Under the pieces are notes generated by a model that worked only from the letters and a program-made list of their open reading frames with translations, was not told the DNA's origin and did no database searches. Made by a program: the position numbers and the translations under genes. Shown here piece after piece: positions 37,106 through 45,729 of a stretch of DNA of 64,000 nt (position 1 is the stretch's first letter; each line of letters starts with the position of its first letter). The DNA comes from DASPPM01 sp052143835 (GTDB taxonomy: Bacteria; Pseudomonadota; Alphaproteobacteria; JACZXZ01), in the NCBI GenBank assembly GCA_052143835.1, contig JBKQRV010000093.1:62001-126000 (forward strand), read 5' to 3'.

Positions 37106-38280
37106 GAATCGGCTTCGACGTCAGTCAGACGGGTGCGGACAAGGCGGGCTGCGGCTTTCTCGCCGCAAATCTCGTCCGCCAGCTGCCGGCGCTCATGCCC
37201 GCGGACGAGTTCCTGCTATACCCGACCTTCGGTGACCTCTACTGGGACGAGCGCTGGCCTTCCGACACGGCCTTTCCCGAGGGCCACAACGTGCGGCGCG
37301 GCTTCCACCATGCGGACTTCGAGGCGGCGCGCGACTTCTGGCGCTTGCCGCCCGACGATCTCGATCGGCTGCTCGGCGATCCCGACATCGTCCACTCCAA
37401 CAACTTCTTCTGCCCCTCCGGCCTCCGCCGCGCCCGCCTCGTCTACACGCTCTACGATCTCAATTTCCTCGAGAACCCCGAGTGGACCACCGAGGCCAAC
37501 CGGATCGGCTGCTTCCAGGGCGTGTTCAATGCCAGCGTGAACGCCGACTTCATCATTGCCATCTCCGACTTCTCCCGTCGGCACTTCCTCAGCTGCTTTC
37601 CGCATTATCCGGTCGAGCGCACCGCCGTGGTCCACCTTGCGAGCCGCTTCGACGATGATTCCGCAGACGCGGCCGCGGCGGAGGCGCCCGAGCGGCTCGC
37701 CCGCCTCGGGCCCGCGGGCTTCTGGCTTACGGTCGGCACCATCGAGCCGCGCAAGAACTACGACGGCCTGCTGGAGGCCTACGCCCGCTTGAAGGCGCTG
37801 GAGAGCGTGGTGCCGCCCCTCGTGATCGCCGGCAAGAGCGGCTGGATGATGCAGCATTTCGAGGAGCGACTCGCCGAGCTCGGCCTCGCGGACGATGTGC
37901 TGAGGCTCGGCTACGTGAGCGAGACGGAGCTGCGCTGGCTCTACCGGAACTGCTTCGCCTTCGTCTACCCGAGCTTCTGGGAGGGCTTCGGCTTGCCGGT
38001 CGTGGAGGCCATGAGCCAGGGGGCGCCTGTGATCTCCTCGAACGTCAGCTCGATCCCGGAAATCCTCGATGACGCCGGCCTCCTCATCGATCCCCGTGAC
38101 GGCGAAGCCTTGCTGCGCGCGATGCGCCATCTTGCGGGCTCGTCCGCATTGCGCCGCGAGCTCGGCGCGCGCGCGCGTGCGCATGCGGCCCGCTTCTCCT
38201 GGCAGGCGGCGGCGCGCCGCGCGGCCGAGATCTATCGCGAGACGCTCGCCCGCCCGCGCTACGCGGAGAGCCCCGACTGA
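37102..38280 (+). CDS. Family 4 glycosyltransferase
   Basis: A 392-residue GT-B enzyme. It starts MRIGFDVSQTG and has a donor site with TVGTIEPRKNYDGLL and the E294-GFGLPVV-E302 pair, then SQGAPVISSNVSSIPEILDDAG. The TTG start overlaps the previous stop by 4 bases, which decides the start. It resembles the mannosyl/rhamnosyl transferases of lipopolysaccharide or capsule clusters; the exact sugar is unknown. It is last in the trio and convergent with the wzt-like gene, with 51 bases between. Confidence 0.87.
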   Translation: MRIGFDVSQTGADKAGCGFLAANLVRQLPALMPADEFLLYPTFGDLYWDERWPSDTAFPEGHNVRRGFHHADFEAARDFWRLPPDDLDRLLGDPDIVHSNNFFCPSGLRRARLVYTLYDLNFLENPEWTTEANRIGCFQGVFNASVNADFIIAISDFSRRHFLSCFPHYPVERTAVVHLASRFDDDSADAAAAEAPERLARLGPAGFWLTVGTIEPRKNYDGLLEAYARLKALESVVPPLVIAGKSGWMMQHFEERLAELGLADDVLRLGYVSETELRWLYRNCFAFVYPSFWEGFGLPVVEAMSQGAPVISSNVSSIPEILDDAGLLIDPRDGEALLRAMRHLAGSSALRRELGARARAHAARFSWQAAARRAAEIYRETLARPRYAESPD

Positions 38281-38331
38281 CCTCCTAGCCGCGCAATCGC
38301 CATGCATCGGGGCTATGCTTGCGCTGGAAAT

Positions 38332-39651
38332 TCAATGTGCGTGCGGCACGAGGTCGACCGTGACCTCGCAGGGAATGCGCACGGCTCCGGTGAAGGGCAG
38401 CGGCGCCTCGCCCTCGGTCACCTCGATCGGCCCCAGCCCGTCGTGGCGATCGCGCACGAAGGCCATGTTCGGGTCGGGCGTTCCCGCGAGTTCGCCGCTG
38501 TTGATCGAGAGCGTATAGAGCCCCGGCCGCACGGCGAATTGCAGGGTGAAGCGCACGATCGCCGAGCTGCCCGCCTCGAGCGGCGGCAACGGCCGGCCGA
38601 GATGAATGAAGCTCGTGGAGAAGACGAGGCCGCCCGCGCTGTCATAGAGCTCGAAGCCGACGTTGGGTTTCGCCACCCTCTCGCGGACCGCGACGAGCGC
38701 CTCGATCACGAGGCGGTCGAGCGCTGGAACGCGCCGGCAGTCCTCGCCGGAGGTATTGGCGAGGCGTACCGCCGCGATCTCGAACGACGACGCGCCGAGG
38801 CGCTTCCCTCGGGGGATGAGCGAGTGCGCAGAGAGCCGCTCCGCCGCGTCGGCGTCGGCGACCATGACGCGCGCCGGGGCGGGAGCGCGGGCCGTGGCGG
38901 CGGGCTCGAGCGCGCGCCCGGTCTCGACGATGTAGCGCCCGATCGCCTCGTCGGTCGAGCCGTCGAAGTCGATCGCCCCGCCGCGCAGCAGGATGGCGCG
39001 GCTGCACATGGCGCGCACGGCCGCCATGTCGTGCGAGACGAAGAGGAGCGTGGTGCCGCGGCCCACGGTCTCGCGCATGGCGCCGTAGCATTTCTGCTGG
39101 AAGAAGATGTCGCCGACCGCGAGCGCCTCGTCCACGATGAGCACGTCGGGGGCAAAGAAGAGGTAGGTCGCGAAGGCGAGACGGATCATCATGCCCGAGG
39201 AGTAGATCTTGAAGGGGTCGTCGATGAAGGGGCCGATCTCGGCGAAGGCCAGGATGTCCGCCATGCGCGCCTCGGCGTAGCCTGCGGGAAAATCCAAGAG
39301 ACGGGCGAGATTGCGCACGTTCTCGCGCCCGCTCAGCTCCGGGTGGAAGCCGGCGCCGAGCTCGAGCAGCGCGAGCGTCGAGCCGCCGATCTCGGCGCGC
39401 CCCCCGCTCGGCGTGAGCACGCCCGCGAGCAGCTTGAGGAGCGTCGTCTTGCCCGCGCCATTGAGGCCGATGATGCCGACGCTCTCGCCGCGGCGGACGC
39501 GGAAGCTCACCTTGCGAAGCGGCCAGATCTCCTGGCGGTAGCGCGAGCGCCCGCGCGTAAGCCAATCCGCCAAGCGGTGCCAGGGCTGCTCGTAGAGCGC
39601 GTAGCACTTCGACAGCCCCTCGACGACGACGGCACCCGGCCCGGCGGTCAT
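38332..39651 (-). CDS. wzt: Wzt-like polysaccharide ABC transporter ATPase with C-terminal glycan-binding domain
   Basis: A 439-residue protein. The ATPase part has Walker A GLNGAGKT (62-69), the Wzt/TagH-type signature YSSGMM (150-155), Walker B LIVDE (171-175) and H207 in VSHD. Residues ~270-435 form a beta-sandwich of the type that in Wzt proteins recognises the end of the O-antigen chain. Such ATPases pair with the permease Wzm to export polysaccharide across the inner membrane; no Wzm gene is in this window. The start overlaps the stop of the upstream GT2 gene (ATGA), so they are co-translated. Confidence 0.88.
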   Translation of the reverse strand: MTAGPGAVVVEGLSKCYALYEQPWHRLADWLTRGRSRYRQEIWPLRKVSFRVRRGESVGIIGLNGAGKTTLLKLLAGVLTPSGGRAEIGGSTLALLELGAGFHPELSGRENVRNLARLLDFPAGYAEARMADILAFAEIGPFIDDPFKIYSSGMMIRLAFATYLFFAPDVLIVDEALAVGDIFFQQKCYGAMRETVGRGTTLLFVSHDMAAVRAMCSRAILLRGGAIDFDGSTDEAIGRYIVETGRALEPAATARAPAPARVMVADADAAERLSAHSLIPRGKRLGASSFEIAAVRLANTSGEDCRRVPALDRLVIEALVAVRERVAKPNVGFELYDSAGGLVFSTSFIHLGRPLPPLEAGSSAIVRFTLQFAVRPGLYTLSINSGELAGTPDPNMAFVRDRHDGLGPIEVTEGEAPLPFTGAVRIPCEVTVDLVPHAH

Positions 39652-40589
39652 CTCGGAGGCCTCGCTTCATGGCCGAGGGCAAGGCGGCGGCGACGCGACA
39701 GACCGTGATAGAACCCGCGCCCGCGCCCGGGGTAGAGGAGGAGCGAGCGGCCGAGGCACCAGGCGGCCTCGAGCGCGCGGCCGTGATGGTAGTAGGCGAC
39801 CCCGCGCTCGTACCAGATCGTCGAGCGCAGCAGCCGTTGCGCCCGGTGCGAGTGTCGGCCCGCGGCCTGCCGGTGTATTTCCCAAATCCGGGCCACGGAG
39901 GCGTTGACGGCTGCCACGCTCGGCCATGTCCGGCCGGCATGGATGACGGCGAGCGGCTCGCTCAGGGAAGCGATCGGCCGCTTTGCCGTGTAGCGCAGCA
40001 GCCAGTCCCAATCCTCAAGCCGCGGAATGGCCTCGTCGAACGCGCCGAACTCCTCGAAGGCGCTACGCCGCATGAGCGCGCAGGAGCCGAAGCTCACATT
40101 GCAGGCGAGAAGCAGGCGCAGATACCAGTCCTCAGGCTCGAGCAGCGGCCGCGCCTCTGCTTCCGTCCCCTGGTCGCGGCTGAGCGCATAGCCGCAAAGT
40201 GCGAGCGAGCGGCTCTCGCCGGAAGCCGCGAGGAGCGCCCGCTGCCGCTCGAGCTTGGCCGGCAGCCACTCGTCGTCGGAATCGAGAAAGGCGATCGTTT
40301 CGCCGCGGCTCTCCCGAATGCCCGTATTGCGCGCGGCGGCGGTCCCGTGATTGCGCTCGTGGCGCAAGACGCGTAGACGCGCGTCCGCGAATGGCTGAAG
40401 CGCACCCTTAAGGTCGTCGGTGGAGGCGTCGTCGACGATGACCAGCTCGAAATCACCGAAGCTCTGGTCCAGCACCGAGCGCACGGCCCTGGCGATCGAC
40501 CACGCGCGATTGAATACCGGGATGACGACGCTGATCTCAGGCGGGTTATTCATGACCGGCGGCGGCGCTCCGACCTTCGCTCGGCGCAT
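39648..40589 (-). CDS. Family 2 glycosyltransferase
   Basis: A 313-residue GT-A enzyme with the motifs ISVVIPVFNRA, DDASTD (53-58), NHGTAAARN and DSDD (103-106), then a typical EDWDWLLRY acceptor segment. The C-terminal ~60 residues are Arg-rich. ATG 40589 is given; ATG 40553 (12 residues later, directly before the domain) is about as likely. It is coupled to the wzt-like gene by a 4-base overlap, which ties it to export of a surface polysaccharide. Confidence 0.86.
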   Translation of the reverse strand: MRRAKVGAPPPVMNNPPEISVVIPVFNRAWSIARAVRSVLDQSFGDFELVIVDDASTDDLKGALQPFADARLRVLRHERNHGTAAARNTGIRESRGETIAFLDSDDEWLPAKLERQRALLAASGESRSLALCGYALSRDQGTEAEARPLLEPEDWYLRLLLACNVSFGSCALMRRSAFEEFGAFDEAIPRLEDWDWLLRYTAKRPIASLSEPLAVIHAGRTWPSVAAVNASVARIWEIHRQAAGRHSHRAQRLLRSTIWYERGVAYYHHGRALEAAWCLGRSLLLYPGRGRGFYHGLSRRRRLALGHEARPPR

Positions 40590-40706
40590 TCCGAGACAGG
40601 CTGATTTCTACCATGGTGGGGGCGAGCGCGTCCCGCGGCCCGCCGCCCCGCTCCGCACGTGCCGCGGACGGCGGCGGCCGCAGCGGCTTGCCTTCCGAGA
40701 TCGTTG

Positions 40707-40718
40707 TAATAGCAATTA
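40707..40718. promoter_or_regulatory. Possible MarR-type operator
   Basis: The 12-base palindrome TAATAGCAATTA lies 48 bases before the flavin monooxygenase start, in the divergent gap 40590-40766. MarR regulators usually bind AT-rich palindromes in the promoter of their own operon, and a MarR gene is the second gene here. The match is short and could be chance. Confidence 0.3.
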
Positions 40719-40766
40719 TTCGCCGGTACCATCGCCTGCCGATGCTGCCTGAGGGGAGAGGATGAC

Positions 40767-41864
40767 ATGGACTTCGGCTATTTTACGTTGAGCGACAACC
40801 ACTACCCCGACAATCCGCGCAGCGCCGAGCGCTTCATCCTCGATATCCGCGAGCAGGCGCTCCTTGCCGACGAGCTCGGCATGCACTCGGTTTGGATCGG
40901 CGAGCATCATTTCGATTCCCTCGGCGTCAATTCCTGTCCGGGCACGCTGCTTGCCAGCATCGTGCCGCTGACGAAGCGCGTCCGCTTGGCACCCGCGGTC
41001 GCCGTGCTGCCGCTTCACCATCCCCTTCGCGTCGCCGAGGAATGGGCCACGCTCGATCTCTTGAGCGGCGGGCGCGTCGACTTCGCCGCCGGGCGCGGCT
41101 ATGACCGGCGCGAATACGAGCCCTTCGGGGCCAATTTCATGGCATCGATCGAGCTCTTCGCGGAAGGGGTCGACATCCTGCTCAAGGCATGGAACGAGCC
41201 TGGACCATGGTCCTACGAGGGCAAGCATTACACCATCAGGGACATGGCGATCACGCCGAAACCCGTGCAGAAGCCGATCCCCTTCTTCATCGCCTGCTTC
41301 TCGCGCTCGAGCATGGAGATCGCCGCGAGGAGGGGCCTCAACATCATTTTCGCCCCCTTCGCCGCCGCCATGACCTTCGGCGACCTTGCCAAGGCGGTCC
41401 AGGCCTACCGCGAGGAGTGCGCCAAGGAGGGTACGCGGCCCGGCAAGGCGATGTGCAGCTACTTCATCCATATCGCCGACACGGCCGCCGAGGAGGACTA
41501 CGGGCGCGAGACGTTGATGAGCTACTTCCGGCATTGCGTGCTGCCCGCCTTCCCCAAGGATCCGGCCAAGGCGCCGCCGACCATGCAGTACTTCATGCGC
41601 ATCGTCGAAATCCTCAAGGGCATGCGCAAGGAGGATCTGAGCGACAAATCGATCCTGCTCGGCTCGCCGCAGAAGATCATCGAGACGCTCAAGCGGGTCG
41701 AGGCGGCCGGCATCGAAGAGGTGATCCTCTATTTCAATGTCGGCAACAAGCCGCACGCCCTGGTCAAGGAGCAGATGGCCAAATTCATGGCGAGCGTGGC
41801 TCCCGCTTTCGCAGGGTCTCACCAACATGTTCGATCTCGCATCGTATCTGCCCTACCTGGTTAA
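40767..41864 (+). CDS. Luciferase-like (LLM) flavin-dependent monooxygenase
   Basis: A 365-residue TIM-barrel flavoenzyme of the bacterial luciferase superfamily. Typical segments are an N-terminal FGYFTLSDNHYP, WIGEHHF, a central block PLHHPLRVAEEWATLDLLSGGRVDFAAGRGYDRREY (quoted in part), and a C-terminal ILLGSPQKIIETLKR. Members use FMNH2 and oxygen to oxidise aldehydes, sulfonates, amines or related small molecules. The substrate cannot be told. It has a strong GAGGGGAGAGG ribosome site. It overlaps the MarR gene by 38 bases in another frame and leads the liv cluster, so the enzyme probably acts on the imported compound. Confidence 0.87.
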   Translation: MDFGYFTLSDNHYPDNPRSAERFILDIREQALLADELGMHSVWIGEHHFDSLGVNSCPGTLLASIVPLTKRVRLAPAVAVLPLHHPLRVAEEWATLDLLSGGRVDFAAGRGYDRREYEPFGANFMASIELFAEGVDILLKAWNEPGPWSYEGKHYTIRDMAITPKPVQKPIPFFIACFSRSSMEIAARRGLNIIFAPFAAAMTFGDLAKAVQAYREECAKEGTRPGKAMCSYFIHIADTAAEEDYGRETLMSYFRHCVLPAFPKDPAKAPPTMQYFMRIVEILKGMRKEDLSDKSILLGSPQKIIETLKRVEAAGIEEVILYFNVGNKPHALVKEQMAKFMASVAPAFAGSHQHVRSRIVSALPG

Positions 41865-42291
41865 CCGCATCGGCGTCCGCCTCGCCGGCGCCTTCGGCAA
41901 GGAGCTCGCGGCCCGCGGCATAACATTGCCCATGTGGCGCGTGCTGGCCGCGTTGCGCCACAGCGGCGGCCAACGCGTGGGCCGGCTCGCCGCGGCGACC
42001 TCGATCGAGGTCTCCACCCTCTCGCGCCTCCTCGCCCGGATGGAGCGCCGCGGCCTCGTTCGCCGCGAGCGGGGGAGCGAGGACGCGCGGAGCGTCCTCG
42101 TCGAGCTCACCCAGGCGGGCGCCCGCCTCACCCAAAGGATCATCCCGCGCGCGCTTCACTACGAGGAGGTGGCACTCAGGGATTTCAACCGGGCGGATGC
42201 CGAAGCGCTCAAGGAGATGCTGGTGCGGGTCTACGACAATATCGGCGCGCTCGAGGAGGAGGGCCGGGAGAAGGCCCGGCGGAGCGCCTGA
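41827..42291 (+). CDS. MarR-family transcriptional regulator
   Basis: A 154-residue winged-helix protein. The DNA-binding part reads VGRLAAATSIEVSTLSRLL, with the wing RRERGSEDARSVLVELT, flanked by N- and C-terminal dimerisation helices. The ATG at 41827 lies within the end of the monooxygenase gene, a 38-base overlap that implies coupled expression. Earlier in-frame codons lie entirely in the other gene and lack family similarity. It probably represses the operon and responds to the monooxygenase or transporter substrate. Confidence 0.85.
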   Translation: MFDLASYLPYLVNRIGVRLAGAFGKELAARGITLPMWRVLAALRHSGGQRVGRLAAATSIEVSTLSRLLARMERRGLVRRERGSEDARSVLVELTQAGARLTQRIIPRALHYEEVALRDFNRADAEALKEMLVRVYDNIGALEEEGREKARRSA

Positions 42292-42385
42292 GCCGGCGCG
42301 GACGGCGCAGCAAAGCGGTTTCCGTGCCCGGCAAGGTCGAGTAGACTTGGCTTTCGCCGCTGCCAAGACATCAGGGAGGATAACG

Positions 42386-43552
42386 ATGAACAAGCAACTG
42401 ATCGCGGCTGCCACGGCGCTCTGCCTCATCGCGGCACCCGCACTCGCGGCCGACAAGGTGAAGATCGGCTTCGTCAGCACGCTTTCGGGCCCGCAGGGCG
42501 TGATCGGCAAGCACCAGAAGGACGCGGCCGACTTGGCGCTCGAGATGCTGGGCGGCAAGATAGGAGGGCTCCCGGCCGAGATCATCTACGGCGACGACCA
42601 GTTCAAGCCGGACGTGGGCCGCCAGGTCGCCGAGGAGATGCTCAAGAAGGATAACGTCGATTTCATGACCGGCTTCATCTGGTCGAACGTGCTGCTGGCG
42701 GCCTACCAGCCGATCATCAAATCGGGAACCATCCTGATCGGCGCCAACGCCGGGCCGCACGAGATCGCGGGCGCGATGTGCGCGCCCAATTTCTTCTCGA
42801 CCTCCTGGCAGAACGACGAGACGCCCGAGGCCATGGGCAAGTACATGAGCGACCAGAAGATGACCGATGTCTATATCATGGCGCCCGACTATGCCGCCGG
42901 CAAGGACATGCTCGCGGGGTTCAAGCGTTACTTCAAGGGCAAGTTGGTCGACGAGGTCTACACCAAGCCCGGCCAGGCGGATTACCAGGCCGAGATCAGC
43001 CAGATCCGCGCGGCCAATCCGAAGGCCGTGATGGTCTTCTATCCGGGCGGCATGGGCATCCAGTTCATCAAGCAATACGCGCAATCCGGACTGCGCGAGA
43101 AGATTCCGCTCTATTCGGTGTTCTCGGTCGACGAGACCGTGTTGCCCGCCATCGGCGACGCGGCGGACGGCAATTACGAGACGGGCTTCTGGTCGCCCGA
43201 CCTCAAGAACGCGCGCAACCAGGAGTTCGTCGCCGCCTTCCGCAAGAAGTACAACTACTATCCCTCCTTCTATGCGGCCGAGAGCTTCGATGCGATTGCG
43301 CTGATCGACAGCGCGGTCAAGGCGGTCAAAGGCGACCTCACCGACAAGAAGGGGCTGCTCGCGGCATTCGACAAGGCCGACTTCGCTTCCGTGCGCGGAC
43401 CCTACAAGTACAACACCAACCACTTCCCGATCGAGAACTTCTACCTCTTCAAGATCGTCAAGGACGCGGAGGGGAACCACGTCCGCAAGCTCGAGAGCAC
43501 CGTCTTCACCGACCACAAGGACGCTTACTACGAGGAGTGCAAGATGCAGTGA
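42386..43552 (+). CDS. livK: Branched-chain amino-acid-type ABC substrate-binding protein
   Basis: A 388-residue periplasmic binding protein (Peripla_BP_6 type). A Sec signal peptide ends at about APALA-AD (residues 1-21), followed by KIGFVSTLSGPQG. The ligand-site region includes GANAGPHEIAG and YAAESFDAIALID. It has a very good ribosome site (AGGGAGGAT). This family also binds aromatic acids, amides and other small acids, so 'branched-chain amino acid' is only the family name. The context with a monooxygenase suggests a non-amino-acid substrate. The operon continues to livH after ~300 bases with hairpins. Confidence 0.88.
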   Translation: MNKQLIAAATALCLIAAPALAADKVKIGFVSTLSGPQGVIGKHQKDAADLALEMLGGKIGGLPAEIIYGDDQFKPDVGRQVAEEMLKKDNVDFMTGFIWSNVLLAAYQPIIKSGTILIGANAGPHEIAGAMCAPNFFSTSWQNDETPEAMGKYMSDQKMTDVYIMAPDYAAGKDMLAGFKRYFKGKLVDEVYTKPGQADYQAEISQIRAANPKAVMVFYPGGMGIQFIKQYAQSGLREKIPLYSVFSVDETVLPAIGDAADGNYETGFWSPDLKNARNQEFVAAFRKKYNYYPSFYAAESFDAIALIDSAVKAVKGDLTDKKGLLAAFDKADFASVRGPYKYNTNHFPIENFYLFKIVKDAEGNHVRKLESTVFTDHKDAYYEECKMQ

Positions 43553-43601
43553 AGCGTGCCTCAGTGCCCACTCTCGAACATTCGAGCGTCACCCCCTCCC
43601 C

Positions 43602-43787
43602 ATCGGCCGCTCCTCAACGGGCGGCCGATCCCCCCATCGAGGGGGAGGGGGAAGTTGTTGATGGCGCTCCTCTTTCCCCTCCCCCCTTGAGGGGGAGGGT
43701 AGGGAAGGGGGTGTATCACGTCTCGATGATTCCGAGTACCAGCACGACCCTATCGCGCTTGCGCGAGAGGGTGGCCGCAAAGCGGCC
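43602..43787. repeat. Cluster of hairpin repeats between livK and livH
   Basis: Three inverted repeats in ~190 bases: ATCGGCCGC/GCGGCCGAT (43602-43610 and 43621-43629); CCCTCCCCC(C)TTGAGGGGGAGGG (43677-43699); GGCCGC-AAA-GCGGCC (43773-43787). None is followed by a T run, so they are not classical terminators. They look like the REP-like palindromes common between alphaproteobacterial genes, and may stabilise the livK message or lower expression of the downstream genes. Confidence 0.6.
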
Positions 43788-43851
43788 GGGTGAGGGAGCG
43801 TCCCGGCTTCGCCCATTCATGCTCTAGCATGCTCTAGACAAGGTGCTGTCG

Positions 43852-44775
43852 ATGCAGCCGCTTCTCGTCCTCGAGCAGGGATTGAACGGCGTGCAGTTCG
43901 GCGTCATGCTGTTTCTGATGGCGGCCGGGTTGACGCTCGTGTTCGGAATCATGAATCTGATCAACCTCGCGCACGGCTCGCTCTACATGATCGGCGCCTA
44001 CGTCTGCGCCTACGTCTTCCAGGCGAGCGGCTCCTTCCTTCTGGGCATCGGCGCGGCCCTCGCCGCGGCCATCGTCGTCGGCATCGTCATCGAGGTCGTG
44101 GTGTTCCGCGCGCTCTATACGCGCGAGCATCTCGATCAGGTGCTCGCCACCTTCGGGCTCATCCTCTTCTTCGACGAGATGGTGCGCATCATCTGGGGCC
44201 CCACGGCGCTCTACGCGAGCATTCCCGAATTTCTTTCCGGTCAGGTCGAGATCCTGCCGGGCGCGCCCTTCCCCTCCTACCGCCTTGCCATCATCGTCGT
44301 GGGCCTCTTGGTGGCGCTCCTTCTCTATCTTCTGGTCGCCAAGACGCGCTTGGGCATGCTGATCCGCGCGGGTGCGAGCAACCGCGTCATCGTGGGCGCG
44401 CTCGGCGTCAACGTGACGCTGCTCTATACCTTCGTCTTCGCCTTGGGCGCGGCACTTGCGGCTTTCTCCGGCCTCATGGCCGGGCCGATCTTCACGGTCG
44501 AGTCCGGCATGGGCGAGAATGTGCTCATCCTCGCCTTCGTGGTGATCGTGATCGGCGGCATCGGCTCGATCCGGGGCGCCTTCGTCGCGAGCCTGCTCGT
44601 GGGCATCGTCGACACCATGGGCCGAGCCTTCCTTCGCCCGCTGCTCGCGACCGTCATGGCGCCGGCGGCGGCCGACAACGCGGGGCCGGCGCTCGCCTCC
44701 ATGTTGATCTACATCCTGATGGCGACCGTGCTGTTCTTCCGGCCTCAGGGCCTGTTCCCGCCGCGTGTGAGATAG
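43852..44775 (+). CDS. livH: Branched-chain amino-acid-type ABC permease LivH
   Basis: A 307-residue inner-membrane permease with about eight helices and the family blocks GLTLVFGIMNLINLAHGSLYM near the N-terminus (quoted in part) and VIVIGGIGSIRGAF towards the end. ATG 43852 is preferred because AAGGTG lies 6 bases upstream; GTG 43843 would add three residues. It forms the channel with LivM. LivM follows after 3 bases. Confidence 0.9.
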   Translation: MQPLLVLEQGLNGVQFGVMLFLMAAGLTLVFGIMNLINLAHGSLYMIGAYVCAYVFQASGSFLLGIGAALAAAIVVGIVIEVVVFRALYTREHLDQVLATFGLILFFDEMVRIIWGPTALYASIPEFLSGQVEILPGAPFPSYRLAIIVVGLLVALLLYLLVAKTRLGMLIRAGASNRVIVGALGVNVTLLYTFVFALGAALAAFSGLMAGPIFTVESGMGENVLILAFVVIVIGGIGSIRGAFVASLLVGIVDTMGRAFLRPLLATVMAPAAADNAGPALASMLIYILMATVLFFRPQGLFPPRVR

Positions 44776-44778
44776 GCC

Positions 44779-45729
44779 ATGCGGCTCGGCAGAGGGGCGC
44801 TCACCGTGGCCCTCGGGACGCTCGCGCTCGCCGCGGTGCCGCCGCTTGCCGCCGTGTTCGGCCAGCCTTTCTATCTCGACCTCTTCACGCGCATCCTCAT
44901 CTTCGCGATCGCAGCCTTGAGCCTCGATCTCATCCTCGGCTACGGCGGCATGGTGAGCTTCGGCCACGCCGCCTATCTCGGTATCGGCGCCTATTCGGTC
45001 GGCATCCTCAGCCATTACGGCATCACCGACGGCCCCTTGCATTTCGCCGTCGCGGTCGCGGCCTCGGCGCTTGCGGCGCTTGCCATCGGCGCCGTCTCGC
45101 TGAGGACGAGCGGGGTCTACTTCATCATGATCACGCTCGCCTTCAGCCAGATGATCTACTTCCTCGGCGTCAGCCTCAACGTCTACGGCGGCGACGATGG
45201 CATGAACATCGCCGCGCACAGCGAGTTCGGCAGCGCGCTCGACTTGGACAACGCGAGCGTCCTCTATTACCTGGTGCTCGCGATCCTGCTGCTCTTCTTC
45301 TTTGTCGGCCGGCGGCTGGTCGCCTCGCGCTTCGGCATGGTGATCCGCGGCGTCAAGTCTAACGAGCGCCGCATGCACGCCATCGGTTTTCCCACCTTCC
45401 GCTACAGGCTTACCGCCTTCGTGATCTCGGGCGCCATGTGCGGGGTGGCCGGAGCTCTTCTCGCGAACCTGACGCTTTTCGTCTCGCCCTCGATCATGCA
45501 TTGGACCCGCTCCGGCGAAGTCTTGATGATGGTGATCCTCGGCGGAATGGGCTCGCTCTTCGGACCGGTGCTGGGTGCCGTCGCCTATCTCGTGCTCGAG
45601 CAACTGCTCTCCGGCTTCACCTCGCATTGGCAGGCGATCCTCGGCCCGATCCTCGTCCTGGTCGTGCTCTTCGCCAAGCGGGGCATCTTCGGGATCTTCG
45701 CGGGCGCGGAGGAGGCCGGTCGTGGCTGA
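44779..45729 (+). CDS. livM: Branched-chain amino-acid-type ABC permease LivM
   Basis: A 316-residue permease with roughly nine helices and the typical LDLILGYGGMVSFGHAAYLG and ILGGMGSLFGPVLGA blocks, plus the cytoplasmic EAA-like loop (GVKSNERRMHAIG). It pairs with LivH. Its stop overlaps the GTG of livG by 8 bases. Confidence 0.92.
   Translation: MRLGRGALTVALGTLALAAVPPLAAVFGQPFYLDLFTRILIFAIAALSLDLILGYGGMVSFGHAAYLGIGAYSVGILSHYGITDGPLHFAVAVAASALAALAIGAVSLRTSGVYFIMITLAFSQMIYFLGVSLNVYGGDDGMNIAAHSEFGSALDLDNASVLYYLVLAILLLFFFVGRRLVASRFGMVIRGVKSNERRMHAIGFPTFRYRLTAFVISGAMCGVAGALLANLTLFVSPSIMHWTRSGEVLMMVILGGMGSLFGPVLGAVAYLVLEQLLSGFTSHWQAILGPILVLVVLFAKRGIFGIFAGAEEAGRG

Noticed and set aside
38302..39708. 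A 468-residue plus-strand open frame
   Set aside because: It is antisense to the Wzt-like gene, which has all ABC motifs. The plus-strand frame has none.
43677..43699. Rho-independent terminator after livK
   Set aside because: The stem is good but no run of T follows, and the operon clearly continues. Kept as a repeat hairpin instead.
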